Assembly (NCBI GenBank): GCA_944390275.1
Contig: CALXPL010000002.1
Span: 124,001 to 188,000 of the forward strand
DNA length: 64,000 nt
Direction: 5' to 3'
From: an uncultured Alphaproteobacteria bacterium
Lineage (GTDB): Bacteria > Pseudomonadota > Alphaproteobacteria > RF32 > CAG-239
Made by a program: the position numbers and the translations under genes. How positions within the stretch are numbered: the first letter of the stretch is position 1; every line of letters starts with the position of its first letter. The notes under the pieces were generated by a model, which did not search any database, was not told the origin of the DNA, and worked only from the letters and a program-made list of their open reading frames with translations. Of this stretch, positions 1-8,266 are shown in pieces.

Positions 1-72
1 AAAGACATACCAGAAGTTCGAAATATGCAAGAATTAAAGGAATGGCTAGCCAATAATACAACGCAAGGCTAA
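1..72 (+). CDS. C-terminal fragment of an unidentified protein
   Basis: An open frame enters from the left edge and ends at TAA (70-72), giving 23 residues that end in ..NNTTQG. The tail is too short to assign a family. It runs toward kdsB and shares with it the bidirectional terminator just downstream. Confidence 0.5.
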   Translation, partial: KDIPEVRNMQELKEWLANNTTQG

Positions 73-76
73 AAAT

Positions 77-102
77 AAAAAGCACTGGCAACAGTGCTTT
101 TT
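77..102. terminator. bidirectional intrinsic terminator between convergent genes
   Basis: AAAAAGCACTG (77-87) pairs perfectly with CAGTGCTTTTT (92-102) around a GCAA tetraloop. It has A-tracts and T-tracts on either side, so it can stop transcription in both directions. Confidence 0.85.
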
Positions 103-874
103 ATTTAATCCATTTTAAAGCCTCATGATACTCATCAGGAGTATTAATATCGGCAGGAGCTTCTTCAATCAACTTAATTTTATCAAAGAGTTTAGCACGA
201 ATTGTCATCCCGTTTTCGAGAGCGCGCAATTGTTCAAGGGCTTCACGTTTTTCCAAGATACCGACTGGCAGAGAAACAAATTTTTGCAAAGATTCAGCTT
301 TGTAAACATAAATACCGATATGGTGGTAAAAATCATGATTTGTACATTTTTGAGGATCTCGAATATAAGGAGCTGCGGCGCGAGTAAAATATAAGCAGCG
401 GGCTTCCGTTTGATTTTGTTCTACCCCCATCACGATTTTAACCATACTCGGGTCGATAATATCTGCTTTGTTTTTAAAAATCATACCGCAGGTGGCAATA
501 TCACAATTTGTATGTTCAATCATCTCAATTAAAGGAATATTGACTTTCGGATCGACATTAAGACCATCACCTTGGAAGTTAACCACAATATCATACTTTG
601 TTCCATGAGGATCTATTTCATGAAGAGCGGCAGCGATTCTGTCCGTACCGCTGGGAAGAGAAGGATCGGTAAGAATAGCTTTTGCGCCGAATTTTTGAGC
701 TTCATCGACTAAGATTTGATCTCCGGCTGCAATTACAATATCTCCGGGAACACAATTTTTAACATTTTCATAGACACGTTGAAGAACCGTTTTCCCGTTA
801 ACATCAAGCAAAGGCTTATTAGGCAAACGTGAAGAAGCCATACGAACGGGAATCATGGTAATTATTTTAGACAT
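101..874 (-). CDS. kdsB: 3-deoxy-manno-octulosonate cytidylyltransferase (CMP-Kdo synthetase)
   Basis: Activates Kdo with CTP to CMP-Kdo in the cytoplasm, the step that supplies Kdo to lipid A-core assembly. The 257-aa product starts MSKIITMIPVRMASSRLPNK, the typical KdsB nucleotide-binding opening, followed by GDGLNVDP (consensus QGDEP region) and a C-terminal EKREALEQLRALENG segment typical of the family. Length matches the usual 245-260 aa. The ATG at 874 is chosen over an upstream in-frame ATG because it is preceded by a GAGG ribosome-binding site and matches the family N-terminus. The gene stands alone, diverging from the recombinase at 991. It shows that the host makes LPS. Confidence 0.93.
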   Translation of the reverse strand: MSKIITMIPVRMASSRLPNKPLLDVNGKTVLQRVYENVKNCVPGDIVIAAGDQILVDEAQKFGAKAILTDPSLPSGTDRIAAALHEIDPHGTKYDIVVNFQGDGLNVDPKVNIPLIEMIEHTNCDIATCGMIFKNKADIIDPSMVKIVMGVEQNQTEARCLYFTRAAAPYIRDPQKCTNHDFYHHIGIYVYKAESLQKFVSLPVGILEKREALEQLRALENGMTIRAKLFDKIKLIEEAPADINTPDEYHEALKWIK

Positions 875-990
875 ATTAATCCTCACAAATAATGATAATA
901 ACTCAAGATATAACAGTATTTTGCAAAAATAAAGGATTTCTGTAAATTTATACACTCTCAAGAGAATCATCACAAAAGAAAGGATAAAAA

Positions 991-1581
991 ATGATTTATG
1001 GATATATAAGAGTCAGTACGGATCAACAAAACGTTGCCAATCAGCATCATGAAATTGAGAATTTTGCAAAAGGAGAAAAATTAACCATAGACAAATGGGT
1101 TTCGGAGATAATATCATCAAGAAAGCCATTGCCGGAACGCCGATTAAGCAATGTTTTGAAAAGATTAAAACACGGAGATATACTAATAGCAACGGAATTA
1201 TCGCGTTTAGGACGCAATTTATTAGAAGTTATGAGCATATTGGAACATTGCTTAGAGAAGGGATGTAAGATATGGACATTAAAAGAGAATTATCGTTTAG
1301 GCGGAGATATACAATCAAAAGTTTTGGCTTTTGCCTTTTCTTTAGCCAGTGAAATCGAACGCCAACTAATTTCTGAAAGAACAAAACAATCTTTACAAAG
1401 ATTAAAAGATGAAGGAAAACATTTAGGCAGGCCTTATGGAAAGGGGTATCAAAAACTGGAAAAAAATCATGATAAAATAAAACAATTACTTTCGGAAAAT
1501 GTATCGAAGGCAGAAATAGCCAGAAATATAGGAAGTTCATGGATAACAGTGCACAGATATATTAAACATAATATACATTGA
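991..1581 (+). CDS. small serine recombinase (resolvase/invertase family)
   Basis: A 196-aa site-specific recombinase that would cut and rejoin DNA through a 5'-phosphoserine link. Visible are the YIRVST motif with the nucleophile Ser9 and Arg7, and SRLGRN at 71-76 with the catalytic arginines. A long helix region and a C-terminal helix-turn-helix (about 165-190, SKAEIARNIGSSWITVHRYI) complete the resolvase/Pin-Hin layout. An AAAGGA ribosome-binding site precedes the ATG. No obvious invertible segment or res site was recognised next to it. The next gene starts 65 nt downstream behind a hairpin. Confidence 0.88.
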   Translation: MIYGYIRVSTDQQNVANQHHEIENFAKGEKLTIDKWVSEIISSRKPLPERRLSNVLKRLKHGDILIATELSRLGRNLLEVMSILEHCLEKGCKIWTLKENYRLGGDIQSKVLAFAFSLASEIERQLISERTKQSLQRLKDEGKHLGRPYGKGYQKLEKNHDKIKQLLSENVSKAEIARNIGSSWITVHRYIKHNIH

Positions 1582-1610
1582 TTGACAAATTAAAGGTTAA
1601 AGGAAAGAAT

Positions 1611-1641
1611 ACCTCATATTTTAGAAATAAAGATATGAGGT
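1611..1641 (+). promoter_or_regulatory. hairpin covering the lipoprotein gene's ribosome-binding site
   Basis: ACCTCATAT (1611-1619) is a perfect inverted repeat of ATATGAGGT (1633-1641). The right arm contains the GAGG Shine-Dalgarno sequence of the gene starting at 1647. In the RNA the stem would hide the ribosome-binding site, so translation may be conditional. This is inferred from sequence only. Confidence 0.5.
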
Positions 1642-1646
1642 GTTTT

Positions 1647-2285
1647 ATGAAAAAAATATCAGTGCTATTCTTTTTTATGATTTTTATTTCGGCATGTCAC
1701 AGTATGCAAAATAAAGCATATGTTGGCGAGTGGATAGAAGTTATGCCGGTAAATAAGCAGATTATTCAAGGAGTAAATTTAAAAGAAGATGGTACGGCAT
1801 CATCCATAGGAATGGCAACACTTCAGTATAAAACATGGAAAATAAGTGGAAATCAAATGATTCTGGAAGGAACAAGTATCGGCAACGGACAAACAATAGA
1901 ATTTGTAGATACTTATGATATAAAAGAAATTACCCCCAATAGCTTAAAATTAGAAAAACAAAATAAATATCAAATTCATTATTATCGAAGAGGGGAGTAT
2001 GAAAACAAAAAATCAGAAATCAAAGTAGTAACAGGAATATTATGCATAGGGCATGAAGTTCGTTCTTTTACGGATGAAGCCAATGGAAAAGAATATTGGG
2101 TTATTGATAAGTCAGGTAAACTAATAAAATCATATCAAGCTGTAATAGGAACAGAGATAATGAAATATCAACCGATTAAAGCAATATTGAAAGTACAAGA
2201 TATCGGCGAACAAACAGATGGTTTCGGAGCAGAATATGAAGGCACTTATGAAGTAAAAGAAATAATTTCCTTATCACAGCCATAA
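1647..2285 (+). CDS. NlpE-like outer-membrane lipoprotein
   Basis: A 212-aa lipoprotein precursor. Residues 1-17 form a signal peptide with lipobox ISAC and lipidated Cys17. Residues about 25-120 look like a lipocalin-type domain (GEWIEVMP, GTASSIGMATLQYKTW). The C-terminal part (about 130-205) resembles the OB-like NlpE C-terminal domain, with GHEVRSFT, EYWVIDKSGKL and GFGAEYEGTYEV. The ATG at 1647 is preferred over the upstream frame opening at 1578 because it gives the signal peptide and follows GAGGT. NlpE proteins report envelope or copper stress; here only the fold resemblance is supported. Confidence 0.68.
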   Translation: MKKISVLFFFMIFISACHSMQNKAYVGEWIEVMPVNKQIIQGVNLKEDGTASSIGMATLQYKTWKISGNQMILEGTSIGNGQTIEFVDTYDIKEITPNSLKLEKQNKYQIHYYRRGEYENKKSEIKVVTGILCIGHEVRSFTDEANGKEYWVIDKSGKLIKSYQAVIGTEIMKYQPIKAILKVQDIGEQTDGFGAEYEGTYEVKEIISLSQP

Positions 2286-2293
2286 AGAAAAAA

Positions 2294-2345
2294 GCATCTT
2301 TTATCAAACAAATCTCGTAGAGAGAAGCATTTGGATAAAAGATGC
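2294..2345. terminator. long bidirectional hairpin terminator
   Basis: GCATCTTTTATC (2294-2305) pairs with GATAAAAGATGC (2334-2345). The loop contains a smaller TCTC/GAGA hairpin. It lies between the convergent lipoprotein gene and the end of the minus-strand biosynthetic operon and can serve both. Confidence 0.7.
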
Positions 2346-2351
2346 ATAAAT

Positions 2352-2750
2352 TTAATCATGGTCTAGATTAAGTTTTTTCAAGATGGGCAAAATTTCTTTC
2401 TCCAATTCAGGGTAGAACTTATAAAGTGTTTGATAAGCGTTAAGAGGCTTATCCGGCTTGGTAAAACGAGCACATTCCCAATCAATTATCATTTCAACAT
2501 AGTCATTGTAATTTTTGTTTACAGGATTATGCGGGTGGTGCCTAGCCCAATTTCGATGGTGTTTTTGAACCCACTGAGAATCTTTACCGAGTAGATATCC
2601 GATAGGAAACCACCATAAGAGTTTATCCAAATCATGAACAAGTCCGCGATAAGAAATTTTTCCAAACAATTTTTTTTCCACTTTTAAAAAGGCAATTTTA
2701 TGAGCCCACGTATAGCGGAAAGATTGTGCTGTAATTTTTTTTTCTTTCAT
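2352..2750 (-). CDS. DUF5662-like protein, last gene of the biosynthetic operon
   Basis: A 132-aa soluble protein. RGLVHDLDKL (about 35-44) and KHHRNWARHHPHNP (about 63-76) give an HD..H..HH pattern, resembling DUF5662 proteins and suggesting a metal-binding hydrolase-like site. The function is unknown. It starts 24 nt after the kinase gene and is followed by the operon terminator, so it is the distal cistron. Its role in the pathway is inferred only from position. Confidence 0.5.
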   Translation of the reverse strand: MKEKKITAQSFRYTWAHKIAFLKVEKKLFGKISYRGLVHDLDKLLWWFPIGYLLGKDSQWVQKHHRNWARHHPHNPVNKNYNDYVEMIIDWECARFTKPDKPLNAYQTLYKFYPELEKEILPILKKLNLDHD

Positions 2751-2774
2751 AATTGTACCTATAATAATTAAGAG

Positions 2775-3392
2775 TTAACGGTAAAAAACTTTTTCAAGAA
2801 GTTTATTTTGCAATATCTTTTGCTGAATTTCTTTATCATCAGCCAAAGGAAAAGTTTCAACTTGTGAAAGAACACAATTTTTATATTTTTGAATAAGGTT
2901 ATAACGTAAAATAAAGTCATGTTCAACCATTTTTTTGTCTTTAAGTCCAACATTAAAAGAAAGCTCATTTTTTCGAACAGAAAGAGTATTATCCGGCTTT
3001 GTATAAAGAAAAATAGTTGGTAACATGAGACTTTCCCATCGTTTCATTTCCTTTTGTTTTTGCTCGGCAGGTAAAACAGAACCAAGAAGCGTGGTTAGAC
3101 CGGTTAACCAACCACGGTCAAAAATCAAAATTTCATCGGCTTTTTTATTGTTAATGTCTGAGGTAATTTGTTTAATGAGTAAATCGTTGCAAAGAGGAGC
3201 AGCGATGGGGTCAAGACTTGCCGGATAAGTATTTTCAAAGCCGGTAAGTTTTTTTAGTTCGGGACGAACGTCATAAAAAGGAGCTTTGACGACAACCGAT
3301 AACTTTTTTGTTTCAAAAAAATTTCGCAAATTTTGAATTGTTGTTGTTTTTCCGGCTCCTTTTGTTCCTTCGACACAAAATATTTTAATCAT
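2775..3392 (-). CDS. P-loop (thymidylate-kinase-like) nucleotide kinase
   Basis: A 205-aa cytoplasmic P-loop protein. Walker A is GTKGAGKTT near residue 8. An acidic ..ILIFDRGWLTG motif near 95 matches the DR(Y/W) signature of dTMP-kinase-like enzymes. A lid-like segment with R and K residues follows. The ATG at 3392 is chosen because it overlaps the upstream stop codon as TAATG and places the P-loop at the N-terminus; an upstream frame opening at 3431 would lie inside the preceding gene. It probably phosphorylates a nucleoside or nucleotide made by the operon, but the substrate is not evident from sequence. Confidence 0.72.
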   Translation of the reverse strand: MIKIFCVEGTKGAGKTTTIQNLRNFFETKKLSVVVKAPFYDVRPELKKLTGFENTYPASLDPIAAPLCNDLLIKQITSDINNKKADEILIFDRGWLTGLTTLLGSVLPAEQKQKEMKRWESLMLPTIFLYTKPDNTLSVRKNELSFNVGLKDKKMVEHDFILRYNLIQKYKNCVLSQVETFPLADDKEIQQKILQNKLLEKVFYR

Positions 3393-5104
3393 TATTCCTC
3401 CAATCCGAGTAAACACGAGGCTAATTTCCATTTATTAAGCGTATTTGATTTATCTTTATTTTGAAAAATTTGAATATACTCAGGAATAGAACCAATATAA
3501 GACAAACTTCCCATATTATCGGGAGAAATTTCGGTTAAAACTTTATCTCCGTTTTTATTAAGAAAGAGGCACATATCGGTAATATCCAAATCATGATGAT
3601 TTAAGAGCTTCTTGACCAAAAGAAAGGTTTTTAAAGCAGTCTTTTTAGCCGTTTTTGTGTTAATAAAGTAATCGGCTAATCCTTCGGGAAGAAGAACATC
3701 GTCATCAGGATGAGGTAAACGCCAATCGAAACGAACATAGGGTTTATGCAGAGAATTAAGAGAAATCTTTGCTCCAAAACGGGTTTCGACATTTGGCAAA
3801 TTCTTATAAATATGCTTAGGAGATCCAGAAAAGGCTTCTTTTACAACAACTTCAATATGAGTAGTAGCATCTTCTAAAGATATCAGAGCGTATTTTCCTT
3901 CAGTAACAAGCGTGCTGGAAGAAATTCCCTGAAGGGTAAGATGTTTGGCAATAAATTGATTTATTTTTGCGCGATAAAATTCCGTTTCCGGAGCATCAAT
4001 TGGACCATGAGCTGAAAAAGAATAAATAACGGGATTAAAGCGCATGATTCCGTAATTAGTCTTGGGAATGAGACGAATTTGACGGCTGTCGCCATTATGA
4101 ATAAGCGGCAGAGAATCATAAAGAGGAAGATTTTGTTTCAATATTTGAGTCAGTAAAGATTTTTCATAATAAAGAGGAATTAGAGGGGATTTAAGTGCTT
4201 CAAGCCCATAATTATCCAAAAGTGCATTTTTATTGATAAGAATCCCGACGGTTGGTGTCTTTCCGCACATATTCCCACAGACGATGTTTCCGATTCCTCC
4301 CAGAAGTTGATAAATTTTGTCTTCGGGCATAGCAGCAAGACATTCCTGTATTGTTAAAAAGGTAAGACAGTTAGTTAAGGCAATTTTTCGAGCCTCATTT
4401 TCATTATCAGCCGTTCCGATAATAATAAATTCGTCAGGAGTTTCAATAATTGGAAAATCAAATTTTTTAGCTTTGAAAACTTGCAAAGTAACTTTAGCAT
4501 CACATTCCAAAGCCATACCGGACACTTCGCCGCAACCTTGAACAAAATGAACATCTCCCAGAGCCAGGAGTGCTTTTGAATAATTAACGGGTAAATAAAG
4601 AGTTGCTCCTGCTTTTAAGTAAGGCATGTCAAGATTACCGCCGTTAGGACAAGCGCGTCCTCCTTTTAAAGGTGTTGAACAAATAGTTGCGGCAAAACCA
4701 AGAGACGGAGCAGGGGAAAGGAATAAGTTATCATTGATTTTCAAGTTATTATTTTCTTGAGAATAAAGGGTAACGCTTCTCCCTTGATAATGGTCTTTAA
4801 ACAAGCCGGTAGATTTTGATAAGCAAGAATAAGTATTTTTGGGTTCAATTTTTAGGATTTTAACGGCAAGAGAGTCTGAGTTATCAATACCGCAAATTTC
4901 AATTGGCCCCGTACAAGGATGATTTTTTTCATTTTTTTCGGAACTGTTCATAAAGGCATTAAAGTCATCAGCCGTTGAGAAAGATTTTCCAAATCCGTTC
5001 AGACAATCAATTTCAAAAATTTCTCCGATATTAACTGTTCCGATAGGTTGAGTTCCTAAAGTATTTTTTGCGTTTTCGGCAGAAAAAGAAGTTCTATTTA
5101 ACAT
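3392..5104 (-). CDS. formamidase-like / SAICAR-synthetase-like fusion protein
   Basis: A 570-aa protein with two recognisable halves. Residues about 1-300 resemble acetamidase/formamidase: HPCTGPIEICGI near 60, GGNLDMPYLKAGATLYLPV near 155, and GDVHFVQGCGEVSG near 183, which line up with the metal and active-site blocks. Residues about 330-560 resemble PurC: IEVVVKEAFSGS, PYVRFDWRLP, then a DMCLFLNKNG..VLTEISPDN block matching the DFKLEFG..DEISPD core. The N-terminal lysine/ATP-binding block of PurC looks degenerate, so this half may be partnered or altered. The start overlaps the upstream PurC-like gene by 11 bp and the stop overlaps the kinase ATG. The fusion suggests hydrolysis of a C-N bond (formamide or formamidine type) linked to an ATP-dependent ligation. 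Confidence 0.68.
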   Translation of the reverse strand: MLNRTSFSAENAKNTLGTQPIGTVNIGEIFEIDCLNGFGKSFSTADDFNAFMNSSEKNEKNHPCTGPIEICGIDNSDSLAVKILKIEPKNTYSCLSKSTGLFKDHYQGRSVTLYSQENNNLKINDNLFLSPAPSLGFAATICSTPLKGGRACPNGGNLDMPYLKAGATLYLPVNYSKALLALGDVHFVQGCGEVSGMALECDAKVTLQVFKAKKFDFPIIETPDEFIIIGTADNENEARKIALTNCLTFLTIQECLAAMPEDKIYQLLGGIGNIVCGNMCGKTPTVGILINKNALLDNYGLEALKSPLIPLYYEKSLLTQILKQNLPLYDSLPLIHNGDSRQIRLIPKTNYGIMRFNPVIYSFSAHGPIDAPETEFYRAKINQFIAKHLTLQGISSSTLVTEGKYALISLEDATTHIEVVVKEAFSGSPKHIYKNLPNVETRFGAKISLNSLHKPYVRFDWRLPHPDDDVLLPEGLADYFINTKTAKKTALKTFLLVKKLLNHHDLDITDMCLFLNKNGDKVLTEISPDNMGSLSYIGSIPEYIQIFQNKDKSNTLNKWKLASCLLGLEE

Positions 5105-5984
5105 AATTTTTAATTCCTTCCGTTAAGAGAGCATAACCATCATAAATTTCAGATTTTGACTTCTGCTGGCGAAATAAATCTTTAGAAAGAGAAGCCCCGA
5201 ATTTATCACGGATTCTTGAAGAATCTTGCGTATATTCATCAGCAACAATAAAGTCGCGAGAATGAGGAAGAAAGCCGACTTCAAATTTTCCGTCTTCAAG
5301 AACAAAATCAAGACTATTCAAAAATTCTTTAAGAATGTTGTTAACCTTAAGAGCCAGTTTTCTTAATTCTCGTTCTTCATCGGCATTTTGCAGCAAATGT
5401 CCCCGTAGATAATCATCTTTGGCATATTTATTAAGAGTGAGTATCATATCAAGATTGACTCTCGGGTCATCTTTTATTTCAGCAGTTGGCATAAGTATCT
5501 TTTGCAGAACAGGAAGATGAGAAAAAAAAGCATGAAATTTTTTTTGAGCAAAAGACAGTTGTTCATAGGGAAGATATTGAGTTTGTTTTTTCCATTTAAC
5601 ACAATATTCCACAACAGGAGCATCAAAGGTAATCCCTTGAGAAAGCAGAGGCCATTTATGGGCATCAACCCAATAGCCTCGGCTAACGTAACGTACAATA
5701 AGTTCCAGAGGCAACATGGTTAATTTTTTTACAAAAATTCCACGTTCGGCAAGGGCATTTGGAGCAAGTTGCGTTTTAATTCCTTCTTTTTCAAGAAGTT
5801 TGTAGAAGTAATAGCAAAACTCTTCACGCAAACGTCCTGTTCCTTTAATAGTATCCTCACGACCTCTTCCATGAATAACATCTTTAAAAATAACTTTAAA
5901 AATATTGGGGTCATTTGTTTCATAAAAATCTTTGCTAGAACCGGAAATAATCGGTTTTTCTTTATAAAATAAAGAATTGTTCAT
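5094..5984 (-). CDS. SAICAR-synthetase-like ligase (PurC family)
   Basis: A 296-aa ATP-dependent ligase-family protein. The N-terminal SGSSKDFYETNDPNIFKV matches the PurC phosphate-binding block. FVKKLTMLPLELIVRYVSRG corresponds to the VKK..M.P.E.VVRN..AGS block but carries RY and RGYW instead of RN and AGS. DDPRVNLDMI, KFEVGFL and IVADEYTQDSSRIRD match later conserved blocks. PurC normally joins aspartate to CAIR; the altered substrate block suggests a different acceptor. It sits 9 nt after hisIE and overlaps the fusion gene that carries a second PurC-like domain. No purine genes other than PurC-like ones are nearby. Confidence 0.78.
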   Translation of the reverse strand: MNNSLFYKEKPIISGSSKDFYETNDPNIFKVIFKDVIHGRGREDTIKGTGRLREEFCYYFYKLLEKEGIKTQLAPNALAERGIFVKKLTMLPLELIVRYVSRGYWVDAHKWPLLSQGITFDAPVVEYCVKWKKQTQYLPYEQLSFAQKKFHAFFSHLPVLQKILMPTAEIKDDPRVNLDMILTLNKYAKDDYLRGHLLQNADEERELRKLALKVNNILKEFLNSLDFVLEDGKFEVGFLPHSRDFIVADEYTQDSSRIRDKFGASLSKDLFRQQKSKSEIYDGYALLTEGIKNYVK

Positions 5985-5993
5985 TTCCTTCTC

Positions 5994-6602
5994 CTATTTA
6001 TGACGTTGTTCCAAAATGTTAAGAATGTCAGAAAGCGGACAGTTTTCAGCGTTTAGGAGCAACAAATAAAAGAACAATAAGTCTGCAGCTTCTTCTTTAA
6101 AGCGAGGCATATTTCCCGATACGGCTTCAATAATAACCTCACTGGCTTCTTCACCTAATTTTTTAGCAATTCGGTTAATTCCTTGGTTAAAAAGTTTTGC
6201 AACATAGCTATGCTCAATATCTTGAGCCGCTTTTCTTTGGTTAATAATTTGATTCAGTTCATAAATCCAATGAAGTTTTGGTTTAGCCTTTTCTCCGAAA
6301 CAAGAGAAATTACCGGTATGACAAACCGGACCGGTCGGATTGACCAAGACAAGAAGAGCATCATTATCACAATCAGCAAGAATATCTTTGAGTTCTAAAT
6401 AGTTATGAGAAGTTTCACCTTTGACCCAAAGACATTGTCGAGAACGACTGTAAAAAGTAACAAGTTTCGTATCAAGTGTCTTTGTTAAGGCCTCTTTGTT
6501 CATATAACCTAACATAAGAATTTCGGAGGTTTCAAAATGTTGAATAATAACAGGAAGAAGTCCGTTAGATTTTTCAAAATCAAGAGATTCAATATTAATC
6601 AT
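5994..6602 (-). CDS. hisI: bifunctional phosphoribosyl-AMP cyclohydrolase / phosphoribosyl-ATP pyrophosphatase
   Basis: A 202-aa HisIE protein catalysing PR-ATP to PR-AMP and then ring opening to ProFAR. The HisI half (1-115) has SRSRQCLWVKGETSHN, DCDNDALL and GPVCHTGNFSCF, which supply the metal-binding Asp and Cys residues. The HisE half (about 120-200) has KKLGEEASEVIIEA and EEAADLLFFYLLLL, the acidic metal-binding helix pair. Length equals typical HisIE. Its ATG overlaps the end of hisA by 8 bp. All key residues look intact, so the enzyme is probably active. Confidence 0.92.
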   Translation of the reverse strand: MINIESLDFEKSNGLLPVIIQHFETSEILMLGYMNKEALTKTLDTKLVTFYSRSRQCLWVKGETSHNYLELKDILADCDNDALLVLVNPTGPVCHTGNFSCFGEKAKPKLHWIYELNQIINQRKAAQDIEHSYVAKLFNQGINRIAKKLGEEASEVIIEAVSGNMPRFKEEAADLLFFYLLLLNAENCPLSDILNILEQRHK

Positions 6603-7320
6603 GGTGCAATACCTTTTCTAAATTTATTTTATTTTCATACAAAGCCTTTCCGACAATAGCTTCGTCAAGACCGATATATTCAAGTTTTTGAATATCGTCA
6701 TGAGAGGCAATTCCTCCGGAAGCCTGCAAAATAATGTTTGGAAATTTTTGTTTTACAATTGAATAAAGTTCAAAATCAGGGGAGGAGAGCATACCGTCTT
6801 TTTGAATATTAGTTGCCAACACACGAAGTCCTTTGTTGGCAAAAAAGGATAAAGTATCAAAAAGACGAGAAGAACTGACTTTTTTCCAACCATGAGTGGC
6901 GAGAACAAAATCTTTGCCCATCGGTTGGTAATCAAGAGCTAAAACTAAATGTTCCACCCCAAATTCATAAAGCCATGTTTTAACAAGCTGAGGCTGAGAA
7001 ACGCAAAGCGAGCCAACAATTACGCGTTGAGCGCCATTGTCCAAAAGTTGTTTTATTTGCTCTTTTGAACGAATACCTCCGCCGATTTGAAAAGCAAGAC
7101 CAGCTTGGTTTATTTTTTGACAAATAAAACTTTTTTGCGAGTTAGAGGGATTATCGGCAGCACTTAGGTCAATGATATGCAGAAAATCAGCACCACTGTT
7201 TTTAAAGCGTAGAAGGGTATGGGAAATATCGTCATCATAGATATTTTTTCTTTGAAAATCACCTTGCAGCAAACGAACACATTTCCCATCCATAATATCA
7301 ATGGCGGGAATTATTTTCAT
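6595..7320 (-). CDS. hisA: ProFAR isomerase
   Basis: Isomerises ProFAR to PRFAR by an Amadori rearrangement; TIM-barrel enzyme of 241 aa. The N-terminal MKIIPAIDIMDGKCVRL has the catalytic Asp8, GGGIR begins the phosphate site, LALDYQP carries the second catalytic Asp near 130, and ASGGI..DDI forms the C-terminal phosphate site. The start at 7320 is chosen from the family N-terminus and the ATGA overlap with the hisG stop. The partner genes that use PRFAR for histidine (hisF, hisH) are not in this operon. Confidence 0.92.
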   Translation of the reverse strand: MKIIPAIDIMDGKCVRLLQGDFQRKNIYDDDISHTLLRFKNSGADFLHIIDLSAADNPSNSQKSFICQKINQAGLAFQIGGGIRSKEQIKQLLDNGAQRVIVGSLCVSQPQLVKTWLYEFGVEHLVLALDYQPMGKDFVLATHGWKKVSSSRLFDTLSFFANKGLRVLATNIQKDGMLSSPDFELYSIVKQKFPNIILQASGGIASHDDIQKLEYIGLDEAIVGKALYENKINLEKVLHHD

Positions 7321-8180
7321 TCGCAATCTCCATAAAAAATCATGTTTGAGGGACAAACCTCAATTAAAATTTGCGGGAATTGTTCAGAAACAATTTTCAT
7401 AAATTTTGAAACACTGTTATGATTGATGAAAAGCTCAAATCTGTTTGTCGCTAATTTTTCAAAACCAAAAATAACATCATGGTACTTTTGTATCAGGTCA
7501 AAGAACTCTGAAGAATATTTATCATCAAGATGAATGAGCAAATGGCGAAAATCTTTGGCTTTCATAGCGGCTTGCAAACTTTTAACAATAAAAGCAAGAG
7601 CATGTTTTTGTTCATTATCAAGGTCATTTCGTCCGATTAAAATGGGTGAGGCTTCCATAATCGTTTGGACTTCTACTAAATTATTTTCTTTAAGAGAAGT
7701 TCCTGTTTCCACAATATCGACGATTCCATCCGCAAGTTGAAGTTTAGGATAAGCCTCGATAGAACCGGATAAATCAAGAATTTTAATATCATAGACACCA
7801 TTGTCGGCAAAGAATTTTTTGGTAATATTCGGATAGGCAGAAGCGATTCGTTTTCCCTTAAAATAAGATAATTCGTGTTTTTCGGGAGCCGCCAATACCA
7901 TACGATGATAATTAAAGTTAAAGCGTAATAAGGGATTTGTTTGAATATTAAGTTCGGTTAAAACATTATCTGTTGAAATTCCGCAATCAAGACCTCCGTT
8001 AAAAATCGAAAGAGGAATATCGCGTGAACGTAAATAATAAACCTCAATATCTTTCCAGATTTTACCATGACCGAAATTGCTTCGATTTTGGCGAATAAGA
8101 GGAATTTCAGCATCATTAAAGAGATTAAAAATAGTATCAAACATCCGGTTATTGGATGGAATACCCAAACGTAAAGTCAT
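7317..8180 (-). CDS. hisG: ATP phosphoribosyltransferase
   Basis: Joins ATP and PRPP to N1-phosphoribosyl-ATP, the first histidine-pathway step. The 287-aa product has the N-terminal LGIPSNNRMFD motif and the signature ADGIVDIVETGTSL near 155-168. Its length is that of long-form HisG, and a C-terminal segment of about 75 aa (from LATNRFELFIN) lies where the ACT-like regulatory domain would be; its resemblance to the feedback domain is weak. An AGGAG site precedes the ATG. An 86-nt spacer separates it from the nucleotidyltransferase gene upstream. Confidence 0.88.
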   Translation of the reverse strand: MTLRLGIPSNNRMFDTIFNLFNDAEIPLIRQNRSNFGHGKIWKDIEVYYLRSRDIPLSIFNGGLDCGISTDNVLTELNIQTNPLLRFNFNYHRMVLAAPEKHELSYFKGKRIASAYPNITKKFFADNGVYDIKILDLSGSIEAYPKLQLADGIVDIVETGTSLKENNLVEVQTIMEASPILIGRNDLDNEQKHALAFIVKSLQAAMKAKDFRHLLIHLDDKYSSEFFDLIQKYHDVIFGFEKLATNRFELFINHNSVSKFMKIVSEQFPQILIEVCPSNMIFYGDCE

Positions 8181-8266
8181 AAATTTTCTCCTCGACAGTA
8201 GGTTAATGAAATTGATTTGTCTCGACTGTCCCTACAAGACCCAAATCAAACAAAAAAGAAGAGCTC

